Source of the DNA: Mesorhizobium ciceri biovar biserrulae WSM1271 | Lineage (GTDB): Bacteria > Pseudomonadota > Alphaproteobacteria > Rhizobiales > Rhizobiaceae | NCBI RefSeq assembly: GCF_000185905.1 | Contig: NC_014923.1 | Location: 3,495,501-3,559,500 of the forward strand | DNA: 64,000 bases | Reading direction: 5' to 3' | Shown here: positions 26,298-34,904 of the stretch, in pieces | Layout: every line of letters begins with the position of its first letter | Position numbering within the stretch: position 1 is the stretch's first letter | Notes under the pieces: generated by a model | Seen by the model: only the letters and a program-made list of their open reading frames with translations | Databases searched by the model: none | Told to the model about the DNA's origin: nothing | Position numbers and translations under genes: made by a program

Positions 26298-27872
26298 ATG
26301 AGCGAACACGCGGCAGTCGATCAGGAAGCGTCAAACGCGCGACGTGGGCGCGGCGCCAGCGGCGGGGCTGCTGCCCGGCGGGCCGCGCGTTCGGGCGGAG
26401 GCCCGGGCACGCAGCTCACCTACATCAAGCGCAAGATCAACGTTTACGAGGTGCTGGACGAGGAAGGCCTGGCGCTGATCGAGAAGAACACCGACACGGT
26501 TCTCGAGGAGATCGGCATCATCTTTCGCGACGATGCAGAAGCGCTGCAACTGTGGAAAGAGGCCGGCGCCGACGTCAAGGGCGAGCGCGTGCATTTCCCG
26601 AAGGGGCTGTGCCGTTCGGTGCTCAAGACCGCACCGTCCGTCTACACCCAGCACGCCCGCAATTCCGAGCGTTCGGTGCAGATTGGTGGCAATGCCACCG
26701 TGTTCGCGCCGGTCTATGGCCCGCCCTTCGTGCGTGACCTCGACGGTGTCAGGCGCTACGCGACGATCGAGGATTTCCAGAATTTCGTTAAGCTCGCCTA
26801 TATGGCGCCGTCGATCCACCATTCGGGCGGCACGGTATGCGAGCCGGTCGATGTGCCGGTCAACAAGCGCCACCTCGACATGATCTACAGCCACATCAAA
26901 TATTCCGATAAGCCGTTTATGGGCTCGGTGACCGCGCCGGAACGCGCCGAGGACACCGTCGCCATGGCCAAGATCGTGTTCGGCGACGATTTCGTCGAGA
27001 ACAACACGGTGCTGACCAGCCTGATCAACGCAAACTCGCCGATGGTGTTCGACGAGACCATGCTCGGTGCGCTGAAGGTCTATGCGCGCCACAACCAGGC
27101 CTGCATCGTCACGCCGTTCATCCTCGCCGGCGCGATGAGCCCGGTGACGGTTGCCGGCACGCTGACGCAGGTTCTGGCCGAAGTGCTGGCCGGCGCGTCG
27201 TTCACGCAGCTCATCCGGCCAGGCGCGCCGGTGCTGTTCGGCACCTTCGCCTCGTCGATTTCGATGCAGTCCGGGGCGCCGACCTTCGGCACGCCGGAGC
27301 CGTCGCTGGTGTCTTATGGCGCCGCACAGCTGGCGCGCCGTCTCGGCCTGCCGTTCCGCACCGGCGGCTCGCTCTGCGCGTCCAAGGTTCCGGATGCACA
27401 AGCGGCTTATGAAAGCGCCAACACGCTGAACTCGACCATCCTGGCCGGCACCAATTTCGTGCTGCACTCGGCCGGCTGGCTCGAGGGCGGGCTGGCCTCC
27501 TGCTACGAAAAGTTCATGATGGACATCGACCAGCTCGGCATGACGCAGAAATTCTCCGAAGGCGTCGACCTGTCGGAAAACGGCCAGGCGATGGACGCCA
27601 TCCGCCAGGTCGGGCCGGGCAGCCACTATCTCGGCTGCGACCACACCCAGGCCAACTTCCAGACCGCCTTCTACCGCTCCAACATCGCCGACAACAATTC
27701 CTACGAGCAGTGGCTGGCCGAAGGCGAGAAGACCGCGCCGCAGCGCGCCAACGAACTCGCCCGCCGCTGGCTGGAAAGCTATGAGGCGCCGCATCTCGAT
27801 CCGAGCATCGACGAAGCGTTGAAGGACTTCATCGCCAAGAAGAAGGGGTCGATGCCCGACGCCTTCACTTGA
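26298..27872 (+). CDS. MttB-superfamily corrinoid methyltransferase (non-pyrrolysine)
   Basis: A 524-residue protein of the trimethylamine methyltransferase superfamily. After a 37-residue Arg/Gly/Ala-rich leader, the TIM-barrel core contains VFAPVYGPPFVRDLDG, INANSPMVFDE, SPVTVAGTLTQVLAEVLAG, GSLCASKVPDAQAAYESA and HSAGWLEGGLASCYEKFM. No amber codon interrupts it, so it lacks pyrrolysine and belongs with the MtgB-type members that demethylate quaternary amines such as glycine betaine. It would methylate the corrinoid protein encoded divergently. The substrate is unproven. The ATG at 26298 follows a GGGAAG site. Confidence 0.88.
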   Translation: MSEHAAVDQEASNARRGRGASGGAAARRAARSGGGPGTQLTYIKRKINVYEVLDEEGLALIEKNTDTVLEEIGIIFRDDAEALQLWKEAGADVKGERVHFPKGLCRSVLKTAPSVYTQHARNSERSVQIGGNATVFAPVYGPPFVRDLDGVRRYATIEDFQNFVKLAYMAPSIHHSGGTVCEPVDVPVNKRHLDMIYSHIKYSDKPFMGSVTAPERAEDTVAMAKIVFGDDFVENNTVLTSLINANSPMVFDETMLGALKVYARHNQACIVTPFILAGAMSPVTVAGTLTQVLAEVLAGASFTQLIRPGAPVLFGTFASSISMQSGAPTFGTPEPSLVSYGAAQLARRLGLPFRTGGSLCASKVPDAQAAYESANTLNSTILAGTNFVLHSAGWLEGGLASCYEKFMMDIDQLGMTQKFSEGVDLSENGQAMDAIRQVGPGSHYLGCDHTQANFQTAFYRSNIADNNSYEQWLAEGEKTAPQRANELARRWLESYEAPHLDPSIDEALKDFIAKKKGSMPDAFT

Positions 27873-27961
27873 AAGGAGCCCGAGTCAGGCGGGGCTAAAG
27901 TCGCCAACATCATCCACAAGGAAGTCTGGCGGAGCGCGTTCTCCGATCCGGACAAGAAGGG

Positions 27962-28657
27962 ATGATTACGCCCGCCGGCAGCGTTGACCGCATTGCTGCG
28001 GCGCTTCTCGCCAACGGCCTTGTTCTTCGCGGCGGCTTCAATTTTACGCCAAGCGATGCGCCGCCAACGGGATCATCGGGTGCGCCGGCAGCGGCCGTCC
28101 TGCTGGTGGGGCAGGCGGGCGCGGCATCCTGGCCGCATTTCCTGCGTTGGTGGGAGCAACAGCCACAGGCAATCGCCAATCCGCTCGACACATGGTCGCG
28201 CGAAGTGATCGGCGCCGTGGCGCAGGATTTTGGCGCACGGGCGATTTCTCCGTCGGACAAGCCCTATCTGCCGTTCCAGCAATGGGCGATGCGGGCGGAG
28301 GGGCTGAAACCGTCGCCGCTCGGCATCCTCATGCATCCGCGCTACGGGCTATGGCATGCCTACCGCGGTGCGCTGCTGTTTGACGACGAAATTCCAGTTC
28401 AAGTTGCCGAGGCAGCGCCCCACCTTTGCGATAGCTGCGCCGAGAAACCCTGCCTGAAATCCTGCCCGGTCGACGCCTATTCCGTGCAAGGATTCGCTTA
28501 TCAATCCTGCCTGGCGCATGTGGGGGGAGCGAATGGCGAACCCTGCCGCAGCGGCGGTTGCCTCGATCGCAATGCGTGCCCCTATGGCACGGGGTATCGC
28601 TATCCGCCGGAGGTCCAGGCCTTTCACATGGCGAGCTTCGCACGAGCCACCAGCTGA
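27962..28657 (+). CDS. Two-[4Fe-4S] ferredoxin-like protein (QueG-like C-terminus)
   Basis: A 231-residue protein. The first 130 residues have no clear motif; the C-terminal part has LCDSCAEKPCLKSCP, then SCLAHVG and PCRSGGCLDRNACPYG, eight cysteines arranged for two [4Fe-4S] clusters, as in epoxyqueuosine reductase and reductive dehalogenase-like ferredoxins. It follows mttB by 89 bases on the same strand. As a low-potential electron carrier it could serve corrinoid reactivation with the RamA-like protein; that is inference. Confidence 0.75.
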   Translation: MITPAGSVDRIAAALLANGLVLRGGFNFTPSDAPPTGSSGAPAAAVLLVGQAGAASWPHFLRWWEQQPQAIANPLDTWSREVIGAVAQDFGARAISPSDKPYLPFQQWAMRAEGLKPSPLGILMHPRYGLWHAYRGALLFDDEIPVQVAEAAPHLCDSCAEKPCLKSCPVDAYSVQGFAYQSCLAHVGGANGEPCRSGGCLDRNACPYGTGYRYPPEVQAFHMASFARATS

Positions 28658-28717
28658 TCCGTTCCCATTGCATGGTGCTCGTTGGCTTCGATGAGCATCT
28701 TGACGGCAGCTAGAAGC

Positions 28718-28759
28718 AGGCCTATTCATCAAGTCATCTGATGACTTATGAATAGGCCT
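28718..28759. repeat. 42-bp near-perfect palindrome spanning a start codon
   Basis: AGGCCTATTCAT (28718-28729) and ATGAATAGGCCT (28748-28759) flank an inner dyad AAGTCATC-T-GATGACTT (28731-28747); only C28730 breaks symmetry. The GntR-family gene's ATG (28748) lies within the right arm. The inner dyad fits a GntR operator. The whole could also fold into an mRNA hairpin masking the start. Confidence 0.75.
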
Positions 28760-29437
28760 ATGCAACCCGCCACCAGAACCAATCTCACCGACAGCGCCAC
28801 CAGCAGCCTGCGTGCGGAGATCGTCAGCGGCCGCTGGGGCGTCGGCGAGCGCATTCCCAATGAGGCAGCCCTGACCGACCTTCTGTCGGTCAGCCGCGGC
28901 ACGGTGCGCGAGGCGGTGCGGGTGCTGGTCTCGCAAGGATTGCTGGATACGCGCCAGGGCTCGGGCACATATGTGCGCTCTACCGTCGATGCCTCTGCCG
29001 CGCTCGACCGGGTCAAGCGCACCGGCCTGCGCGATCAGTGGGAGGCGCGGGCGGCGCTCGACCTGGAGGCGGCACGGCTCGCCGCCATGCGCCACACGCC
29101 AGCCGATCTTGAGACGATGCGGCAACTGCTTGCCGAACGCGGCACCGTCGCGGGCGGCGGAAGCGATGCCTTCATCCGGCGCGATCTCGCTTTCCACAAA
29201 TCGGTTGTCGCGGCGTCCGGCAACAAAGCGATGATGGAGCTCTACGACTTCTTCACCGCCGCCATCACCGAGACCATCCATGCCACCATCGACGGCGATC
29301 TGCCCGAACCGGACCACCAGGCGCATGCGGCAATCGTCGACGCCATTGCCGCGAGCAATCCCGAGCGCGCCGTTGCCGCCGTTCGCGCCTTCATGGCGCC
29401 GGTGCTTGCCCAACTTGAAAGACTGCTTTCGCAATGA
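28748..29437 (+). CDS. GntR-family (FadR subfamily) transcription regulator
   Basis: A 229-residue regulator. The winged HTH (about 15-80) reads IVSGRWGVGERIPNEAALTDLL and VSRGTVREAVRVLVSQGLL. The FCD effector domain follows (WEARAALDLEAARLAA; DLAFHKSVVAASGNK; DHQAHAAIVDAI), with Asp/His residues suited to metal-dependent ligand binding. No Shine-Dalgarno is visible, and an alternative ATG lies at 28760. It overlaps the MFS gene by ATGA, so it probably controls that transporter and itself through the palindrome at its start. Confidence 0.85.
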   Translation: MNRPMQPATRTNLTDSATSSLRAEIVSGRWGVGERIPNEAALTDLLSVSRGTVREAVRVLVSQGLLDTRQGSGTYVRSTVDASAALDRVKRTGLRDQWEARAALDLEAARLAAMRHTPADLETMRQLLAERGTVAGGGSDAFIRRDLAFHKSVVAASGNKAMMELYDFFTAAITETIHATIDGDLPEPDHQAHAAIVDAIAASNPERAVAAVRAFMAPVLAQLERLLSQ

Positions 29438-30732
29438 ACCAGAGTTTTCGTCAGCCTGACCCGACGGCGCAATCCGCCGCCATCGAGGGTCTGGAACTCA
29501 TCGATGCCGAGGCCGACAGCCTGCCCGCGCCGCAGCGGCCTGAACTGCGCAGCCGTGCGGCGCGCATCGTGCTTGGCGCGAGCCTTGTGCTGATCGCCTT
29601 CAGCCTGCGGCCGCTGTTTTCCAGCCTGTCGGTACTGCTGCCCGAGGTGATGCAGGCAACCGGACTGTCGACGACGGGCGCCAGCCTGCTGACGACGCTG
29701 CCCGTTCTGTGCCTGGGTCTGTTCGCGCCCTTCGCGCCAAGACTTGCCCAGCGCTATGGAGCCGAACGCACTTTGCTCGGGGCGCTCACCTTGCTGGTGC
29801 TGGGAACCGGCCTGCGCTGGTTCGGTACGGTTCCCCTGCTGTTTGTCGCCACCTTCCTTGCCGGCGGCGCCATTGCCATCGGCAATGTGCTGCTGCCGGG
29901 CCTGGTGAAGCGAGATTTCGCCGACAAGGCCGCCGTCATGACCGGGCTCTACACCATGGCGCTCTGCGCCGGCTCGGCGGCCGCCGCCGGCTTCACACTG
30001 CCGATCGAGCATTTTGTCACCGGTTCATGGTCCGGGGCGCTTGCTGCCTGGGCGGTGCCTACACTGGTCGTGCTTTTGATCTGGATTCCGCAGGCGCTGG
30101 GCAGCCGTCGGCAGGTCGGTCATCGGGGCTTTCGCGTCGTTGGTCTCTGGCGCGATCGCCTGGCTTGGCAGGTGACGCTGTTCATGGGCCTGCAGTCGGC
30201 ACTTGCCTATTGCATCTTCGGTTGGCTGGCGCCGATCCTGCGCGAGCGTGGCTTCGATGCGGCCACCGCCGGCGCCATGGTTTCGGTCTCTGTCATGGCG
30301 CAGGTCATCACCTGCCTCGCCGTGCCGTCCTTCGCGATGCGGCTGAAAGATCAGCGCGGCATCAATGTGGCGCTCGTTGCCACGGCGGTGATCGCGCTGC
30401 TCGGCATTCTGTTCGCACCGACCTCGACCGTGCTGTTCTGGGCGATCCTGCAAGGCATCGGGCAGGGCGGCCTGATCGCGGCTGCCATGAGCCTGATCGT
30501 GCTGCGTTCGCCGGATTCGCATGTCGCCGCGCATCTTTCAGGCATGGCGCAAGGCGTCGGCTATGTGCTGGCGGCATTCGGCCCGCTGCTGGTGGGCCTG
30601 ATCCGCGACTGGACCGGCAGTTTTTCGGGAACGGCGTTCCTGTTCGTCGCGCTCGGGCTTGGCGTAGCCATTATGGGGCTCGGTGCCGGCCGCGCGCTGC
30701 ATGTCGGTGCGCGGACGGTGCGAGAAGGCTAG
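29434..30732 (+). CDS. MFS transporter, CynX/NimT-like
   Basis: A 432-residue protein with twelve predicted helices after a 45-residue hydrophilic N-terminus. Motifs GASLLTTLPVLCLGLFAPFAP and GQGGLIAAAMSLIVLRSPDS are typical of the cyanate/2-nitroimidazole (CynX/NimT) branch, which moves small anions or drugs. It is translationally coupled to the GntR regulator upstream. The substrate is unknown. Confidence 0.85.
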   Translation: MNQSFRQPDPTAQSAAIEGLELIDAEADSLPAPQRPELRSRAARIVLGASLVLIAFSLRPLFSSLSVLLPEVMQATGLSTTGASLLTTLPVLCLGLFAPFAPRLAQRYGAERTLLGALTLLVLGTGLRWFGTVPLLFVATFLAGGAIAIGNVLLPGLVKRDFADKAAVMTGLYTMALCAGSAAAAGFTLPIEHFVTGSWSGALAAWAVPTLVVLLIWIPQALGSRRQVGHRGFRVVGLWRDRLAWQVTLFMGLQSALAYCIFGWLAPILRERGFDAATAGAMVSVSVMAQVITCLAVPSFAMRLKDQRGINVALVATAVIALLGILFAPTSTVLFWAILQGIGQGGLIAAAMSLIVLRSPDSHVAAHLSGMAQGVGYVLAAFGPLLVGLIRDWTGSFSGTAFLFVALGLGVAIMGLGAGRALHVGARTVREG

Positions 30733-30842
30733 CAATAGCGTCACGCAATCCCGCACGAAATTTTGACTGCCATGCTCAGGGAGCGCCTTGCCGTATAGGC
30801 TTGCGCGGATATGTATCGCGCATCTGTCGAACGGAGCGAGCG

Positions 30843-31580
30843 ATGACGAAACACGACCTTCAGATCAAGACCAGGGATGGTGTTGCCAATGCCGGGCTTT
30901 TCCGCTCGGCAAACGCATCTCCTGCCAAGGCCGGCGTCATTCTCTATCAGGACGCCTTTGGTCCGCGGCCGGCGCTCGACAGTATGGCCGAGCGACTGGC
31001 GAATGAAGGCTATGCGGTGCTGGTGCCCGACCTGTTCTACCGCAATGCACCCTACGGGCCGTTCGACGCCAAGACCGCCTTCGCCGAGGAAAAGACCAAA
31101 ATCCCGCTGATGGCGCTGGTCACCGGCACGACGCAGGACATGACCATCAGCGACAGCGGTGCGTTCCTTGAGGCGCTTGCGGCGGAAGGCATCACTGGGC
31201 CGATCGGCACGGTGGGATATTGCATGGGTGGCGGCCGGGCGTTGAATGCCGCCGCTACCTATCCCGACAGGATAAGGGCGGCCGCAAGCTTCCATGGCGG
31301 CAATCTCGCCAGCGACGCCGCCGACAGCCCGCATCGCAAGGCAGCCTCGATCAAGGCGCGTGTCTATGTCGGCACATCCGGCGTCGACAGGAGTTTCCCG
31401 CCAGAACAGTCGGCGCGGCTGGCCGAGGCGCTCAGGGTTGCGGAAGTAGATCATGTCATCGAGAACTATGCCGGCATGGCGCATGGCTGGTGCGTGCCCG
31501 ATCACAGCGTTTTCAATGCCGCGGGCGCCGAACGCCACTGGAAGCGCTTGACGACGTTGTTCGCAGAGACGCTGATCTGA
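30843..31580 (+). CDS. Dienelactone hydrolase-family protein
   Basis: A 245-residue alpha/beta hydrolase. The nucleophile is Cys in GTVGYCMGGGRA (about residue 127), with the acid in VGTSGVDRSF and the histidine in AGMAHGWCVPD (about 214), the Cys-Asp-His triad of dienelactone hydrolases. It has no signal peptide. GGAG precedes the ATG at 30843. It may act on lactones or other activated esters; the substrate is unknown. Confidence 0.85.
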   Translation: MTKHDLQIKTRDGVANAGLFRSANASPAKAGVILYQDAFGPRPALDSMAERLANEGYAVLVPDLFYRNAPYGPFDAKTAFAEEKTKIPLMALVTGTTQDMTISDSGAFLEALAAEGITGPIGTVGYCMGGGRALNAAATYPDRIRAAASFHGGNLASDAADSPHRKAASIKARVYVGTSGVDRSFPPEQSARLAEALRVAEVDHVIENYAGMAHGWCVPDHSVFNAAGAERHWKRLTTLFAETLI

Positions 31581-31688
31581 GCCTTTGCCTGGCTGTTCTT
31601 GCCTGTTGGCTGTCCGCCCCGTTCGCGGTATCAGGCAGCACAAATGCGCTGCGCCGGATGAGTGGGCCGAGCGGGAACGAACAGCCTG

Positions 31689-32867
31689 ATGCAATCCTAT
31701 GATGTCGTGATCATCGGCGCGGGTGCCGCCGGAATGATGTGCGCCGTGGAGGCGGCCAAGCGCGGCCGTTCTGTGCTGATCCTCGATCATGCGGCGGCGC
31801 CTGGCGAGAAGATCCGCATCTCCGGCGGGGGCCGGTGCAATTTCACCAACATCCATGCCAGCCCGAAGAATTTTCTGTCGGGCAATCCGCATTTCTGCAT
31901 TTCGGCGCTCAGCCGCTATACGCAACGCGATTTCATCGCCCTCGTCGAACGCCACCGCATCGCCTATCACGAAAAGACGCTTGGGCAGTTGTTCTGCGAC
32001 GGCTCCGCACGCCAGATCATCGACATGCTGGTCTCGGAAATGCAGGACAAGGGCGCCGAACTGGTGCTGTCGACCAGCGTTGAGGATGTCCGCAAAATCG
32101 TGGAGGGGTTTGTGCTCACTCTCTCCACGGGCACGATTAGCTGCCAGTCTCTGGTCGTGGCCTGCGGCGGCAAGTCGATCCCCAAGATGGGGGCGACCGG
32201 TTTCGGCTACGAGCTTGCCGAACGGTTTGGGCTTGCCATCGTCGAAACGCGGCCGGCGCTGGTGCCGCTGACCTTCGACGCAAACACGCTCGAACGGCTG
32301 GCGCCGCTGGCCGGCAACGCCGTCGACGCGGAAGTCGCCTGCGGCAAGACGCAGTTCTCCGAAGCGATGCTGTTCACGCATCGCGGCGTCAGCGGACCAT
32401 CCATCCTGCAGATCTCGTCCTATTGGCGCGAGGGCGACGAAATCCGCATCGCCATGCTGCCGGGAGTTGATGTGGCGGACCTCATTCGTAGTGCCAAGCG
32501 CGGTAATGGGCGGCAGGCGGTGCAGACCGTGCTGGCAAATCACCTGCCGAAGCGGCTGGCGCAGTCGATCGCCGAACGCACCGGGATCGACGGCAACCTC
32601 GCCGATCTTGCGGACGCCCAGATCAAAACCATAGCTGCCGCAGTCAATGACTGGCGCATCAAGCCTGCCGGTTCTGAGGGCTACCGCACCGCCGAAGTGA
32701 CACTGGGCGGGGTCGACACCAACCGGCTGGACCAGAAGACGATGCAGGCGAAGTCCGTGCCGGGCCTGTTTTTCATCGGCGAAGTCGTCGATGTCACGGG
32801 TTGGCTGGGCGGCTATAATTTCCAGTGGGCATGGTCGTCGGGCTGGGTGGCAGGCCAGGCAGCATAG
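31689..32867 (+). CDS. FAD-dependent oxidoreductase, HI0933/BaiN family
   Basis: A 392-residue flavoprotein. The N-terminal FAD motif is VVIIGAGAAGMMCAVEAAK, followed by EKIRISGGGRCNFTN, diagnostic for the HI0933/BaiN group. The C-terminus has GLFFIGEVVDVTGWLGGYNFQWAWSSGWVAG, which closes the FAD site. Starting at 31689 puts the glycine motif at the usual distance from the N-terminus. Some members reduce bile-acid intermediates; the role in most bacteria is unclear. Confidence 0.88.
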   Translation: MQSYDVVIIGAGAAGMMCAVEAAKRGRSVLILDHAAAPGEKIRISGGGRCNFTNIHASPKNFLSGNPHFCISALSRYTQRDFIALVERHRIAYHEKTLGQLFCDGSARQIIDMLVSEMQDKGAELVLSTSVEDVRKIVEGFVLTLSTGTISCQSLVVACGGKSIPKMGATGFGYELAERFGLAIVETRPALVPLTFDANTLERLAPLAGNAVDAEVACGKTQFSEAMLFTHRGVSGPSILQISSYWREGDEIRIAMLPGVDVADLIRSAKRGNGRQAVQTVLANHLPKRLAQSIAERTGIDGNLADLADAQIKTIAAAVNDWRIKPAGSEGYRTAEVTLGGVDTNRLDQKTMQAKSVPGLFFIGEVVDVTGWLGGYNFQWAWSSGWVAGQAA

Positions 32868-32869
32868 AC

Positions 32870-33277
32870 TTACTTCCGTGGCTCCGCCCCAGTAGCTGCC
32901 GGCGCCTTTTTCTTCTTTTTGGCCTTGTTGTAATCGATGGCGGCACGGACGAGCTCTTTCAAAGCGCTCTCATTGAGCGTGTCGCCCTTGAACACATCGA
33001 TAGCCCGCCACACCTTGCCGCCAAAACCATTGTTGAACAGCCTGTCGGGATCCGGCAGGCTGGCGCCATGGGAAAAGGTCAGCTTCACCTTGTCCTTGTG
33101 GGCGTTGCCGACCACGATGTTGCCGTCGAGGCACCATACCGGGCTGCCCATCCACTTCCACTCCTCGATGATGTCCGGGTCGGCTGCAAGGATGGTCTTG
33201 CGGATGTCGGCGAGCGTCTCGCCGCGCCAGTCCGAGAGACCGGCGATCAGCTGGTCGATCTGTTGCGAGGGGGTCAT
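32870..33277 (-). CDS. DUF1801 domain protein
   Basis: A 135-residue protein of the YdhG/DUF1801 group: IDQLIAGLSDWRGETLADIR and EEWKWMGSPVWCLDGNIV, then KVKLTFSHGASLPD, with a lysine-rich tail. AGGAGACACC precedes the ATG at 33277. It is convergent with the BaiN gene (two-base gap). The gene belongs to a run of minus-strand genes with a VOC protein, another DUF1801 protein, a SRPBCC protein and an ArsR regulator. Function unknown. Confidence 0.8.
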   Translation of the reverse strand: MTPSQQIDQLIAGLSDWRGETLADIRKTILAADPDIIEEWKWMGSPVWCLDGNIVVGNAHKDKVKLTFSHGASLPDPDRLFNNGFGGKVWRAIDVFKGDTLNESALKELVRAAIDYNKAKKKKKAPAATGAEPRK

Positions 33278-33317
33278 TTGGTGTCTCCTGTGCGTCGACG
33301 CGTTCAACCGCTGCCTG

Positions 33318-33710
33318 TCACCAGCGCGCCAGTTGGGTAATCTGAACGAGGTTGCCGCAGCTGTCGTTCAGCTGGGCGATGGTTGAACCGGTCACCTCGG
33401 TCGGCGGCATGGTGAACGCGCCACCCTTCGCCTTGATGCGCTCGTAGTCGCCCTTGACGTCGTCGGTGAAAAACATGACCGCAGGCTGACCCTGCTGGAA
33501 GATGGCTTCCTGATAGGCTTTGGCGGCCGGGTTGTCGTTGAGCGCGAGCTGCAGTTCGGTTCCATCAGGCTCTTCAGCCGAGGTCACTGTCAGCCAGCGA
33601 TAGGGCCCGTTGCTGAAATCGGCCTTCTTGGTGAAGCCCAGCACGTCGGTGTAGAAGCGCAATGCGTTTTCCTGGTTGTCCACATACACGCTGGTCAGCT
33701 TGATCTTCAT
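33318..33710 (-). CDS. VOC-family (glyoxalase/bleomycin-resistance fold) protein
   Basis: A 130-residue protein with two beta-alpha-beta-beta-beta modules. It starts KLTSVYVDNQENALRFYTDVLGF, followed by ELQLALNDN, VMFFTDDVKGDYERIKAKGG and DSCGNLVQITQL, which supply metal-ligand positions of the family. Such proteins serve as isomerases, dioxygenases or antibiotic-binding proteins; no specific reaction can be assigned. Confidence 0.82.
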   Translation of the reverse strand: MKIKLTSVYVDNQENALRFYTDVLGFTKKADFSNGPYRWLTVTSAEEPDGTELQLALNDNPAAKAYQEAIFQQGQPAVMFFTDDVKGDYERIKAKGGAFTMPPTEVTGSTIAQLNDSCGNLVQITQLARW

Positions 33711-33749
33711 CGCTCTTTCTCCTCTGTCGTATTCTTGCGTCTGTGGCCG

Positions 33750-34190
33750 CTACGGGGTCCAGCCGGGCAGGGCGGCGGCCTGCTTGATCCATTCCGCCAT
33801 TTGCGCCTCGTCGAACCGGTCTTCGCGGATGTCGATCCAGCGCACATCCTTGCTCTTGGCCGTGCCGCCTGGTGGGATCGGTTGCAATGAGATGCCACTG
33901 AAAAAGGTCATCTTCACATAGTGGGTGAATACATGGAAACTCGCGAACCAGCCCTGGCCTTCGATGCCGTAGAAGGGTGAGTTCCATCGCACGGCCTTGC
34001 GGACGTCAGGCACGTTGCCCACGATGAGCGCGTCGAGGCGCTCGCCCAGGCCGCGCTTCCAGTCCGGCATCGCAGCGATATAGGCCTGCACCGGGGCGTC
34101 GCCGTCGCCCTTGGCGATTTGCGGGTTGCCGCCGGAGAGCAGCACTGGCGCAGCCTTGGCTTCGGTCGATTGTCCCTGCGTCTTGGCCAC
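33750..34190 (-). CDS. DUF1801 domain protein, second
   Basis: A 146-residue protein with a 25-residue leader, then VQAYIAAMPDWKRGLGERLDALI, AVRWNSPFYGIEGQGWFASFH and VKMTFFSGISLQPIPPGG, the DUF1801 core in its longer form. It probably shares a transcript with the VOC gene and the ArsR/SRPBCC pair. Function unknown. Confidence 0.8.
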   Translation of the reverse strand: MAKTQGQSTEAKAAPVLLSGGNPQIAKGDGDAPVQAYIAAMPDWKRGLGERLDALIVGNVPDVRKAVRWNSPFYGIEGQGWFASFHVFTHYVKMTFFSGISLQPIPPGGTAKSKDVRWIDIREDRFDEAQMAEWIKQAAALPGWTP

Positions 34191-34202
34191 TCTGCCCCAC
34201 TC

Positions 34203-34424
34203 CTACCCGCCGGCACGCTGCACGCCGCGTCCCTTGGCGGCATAGGGCAGCACGAACATGTACAGGCCGCTGAGCAGCAGCAGGAGGAGCGGCAGGAGCG
34301 GCGAGTAGACCACCCAGGCGGGAGGCTGCCTGAATGCCATGGTGGCGAAGTTGGCGATGACGGTCAGCGCAAAGATGATCGACAGCCAGCGATGCATTTG
34401 CCGAACCCACTTGTTCCAGTCCAA
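34203..34424 (-). CDS. Small membrane protein (two helices)
   Basis: A 73-residue protein. The N-terminus WNKWVRQMHRWLSIIFALTVIANFA resembles the first helix of PepSY-type membrane proteins (a histidine after a basic stretch); a second helix LLPLLLLLLSGLYMFVLPY follows. It lies between the second DUF1801 gene and the SRPBCC gene with short gaps. The family is unassigned and the function unknown. Confidence 0.7.
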   Translation of the reverse strand: MDWNKWVRQMHRWLSIIFALTVIANFATMAFRQPPAWVVYSPLLPLLLLLLSGLYMFVLPYAAKGRGVQRAGG

Positions 34425-34478
34425 TAGATCCTCCTGTCAAAACAGCCGGTGCGGACCACCGATCCGCACCTGCGGGTT

Positions 34479-34904
34479 TCAATCTATCCGCGCCAGGACC
34501 TGACTCAGATTTGCAAAGTACTGCCGCCACCCGCTCGTCGCGCCCCGATACGCCTGCTCCTGATCCGGCCGGAAGCCGGACTGTTCCATACGCAACCGGG
34601 TGCCTGTGCTGGTTGGCACGAGGGTCCAGGTGACGACACTCTCAAGGCCATAGGCCTGCCACGTGTAGGACAGTGTCTTGTTCAACTCGACGGCTGTTAC
34701 CTGACAGTCCACAACGATGCTTACGTCAGGTTGCGGTTCCTTCCGCAGCTTGAAACGGTGGTCCACGACTGGCTTGAAGTCGTTCTTCATCAGCCATTCC
34801 TCGATCAGATGCGGTTGGGTCAGCGCGCGCCAGATTTTTTCCGGCGGATAGGGGATCTCACGTTCGACGATGACAGAGCGCGTTTCGGTCGCAATGTTGG
34901 TCAT
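34479..34904 (-). CDS. SRPBCC/AHSA1-family protein
   Basis: A 141-residue START-like protein: VEREIPYPPEKIWRALTQPHLIEEWLM, then LSYTWQAYGLESVVTWTL and GTRLRMEQSGF, the AHSA1 pattern. Its start overlaps the ArsR regulator by four bases. The ArsR + AHSA1 pairing is widespread and suggests the regulator controls this putative small-ligand binder; the ligand is unknown. Confidence 0.85.
   Translation of the reverse strand: MTNIATETRSVIVEREIPYPPEKIWRALTQPHLIEEWLMKNDFKPVVDHRFKLRKEPQPDVSIVVDCQVTAVELNKTLSYTWQAYGLESVVTWTLVPTSTGTRLRMEQSGFRPDQEQAYRGATSGWRQYFANLSQVLARID

Noticed and set aside
26298..27872. Possible pyrrolysine-containing MttB
   Set aside because: The frame has no in-frame amber codon, and no pyl biosynthesis genes are visible; the same holds for the second MttB at 46881-48458.
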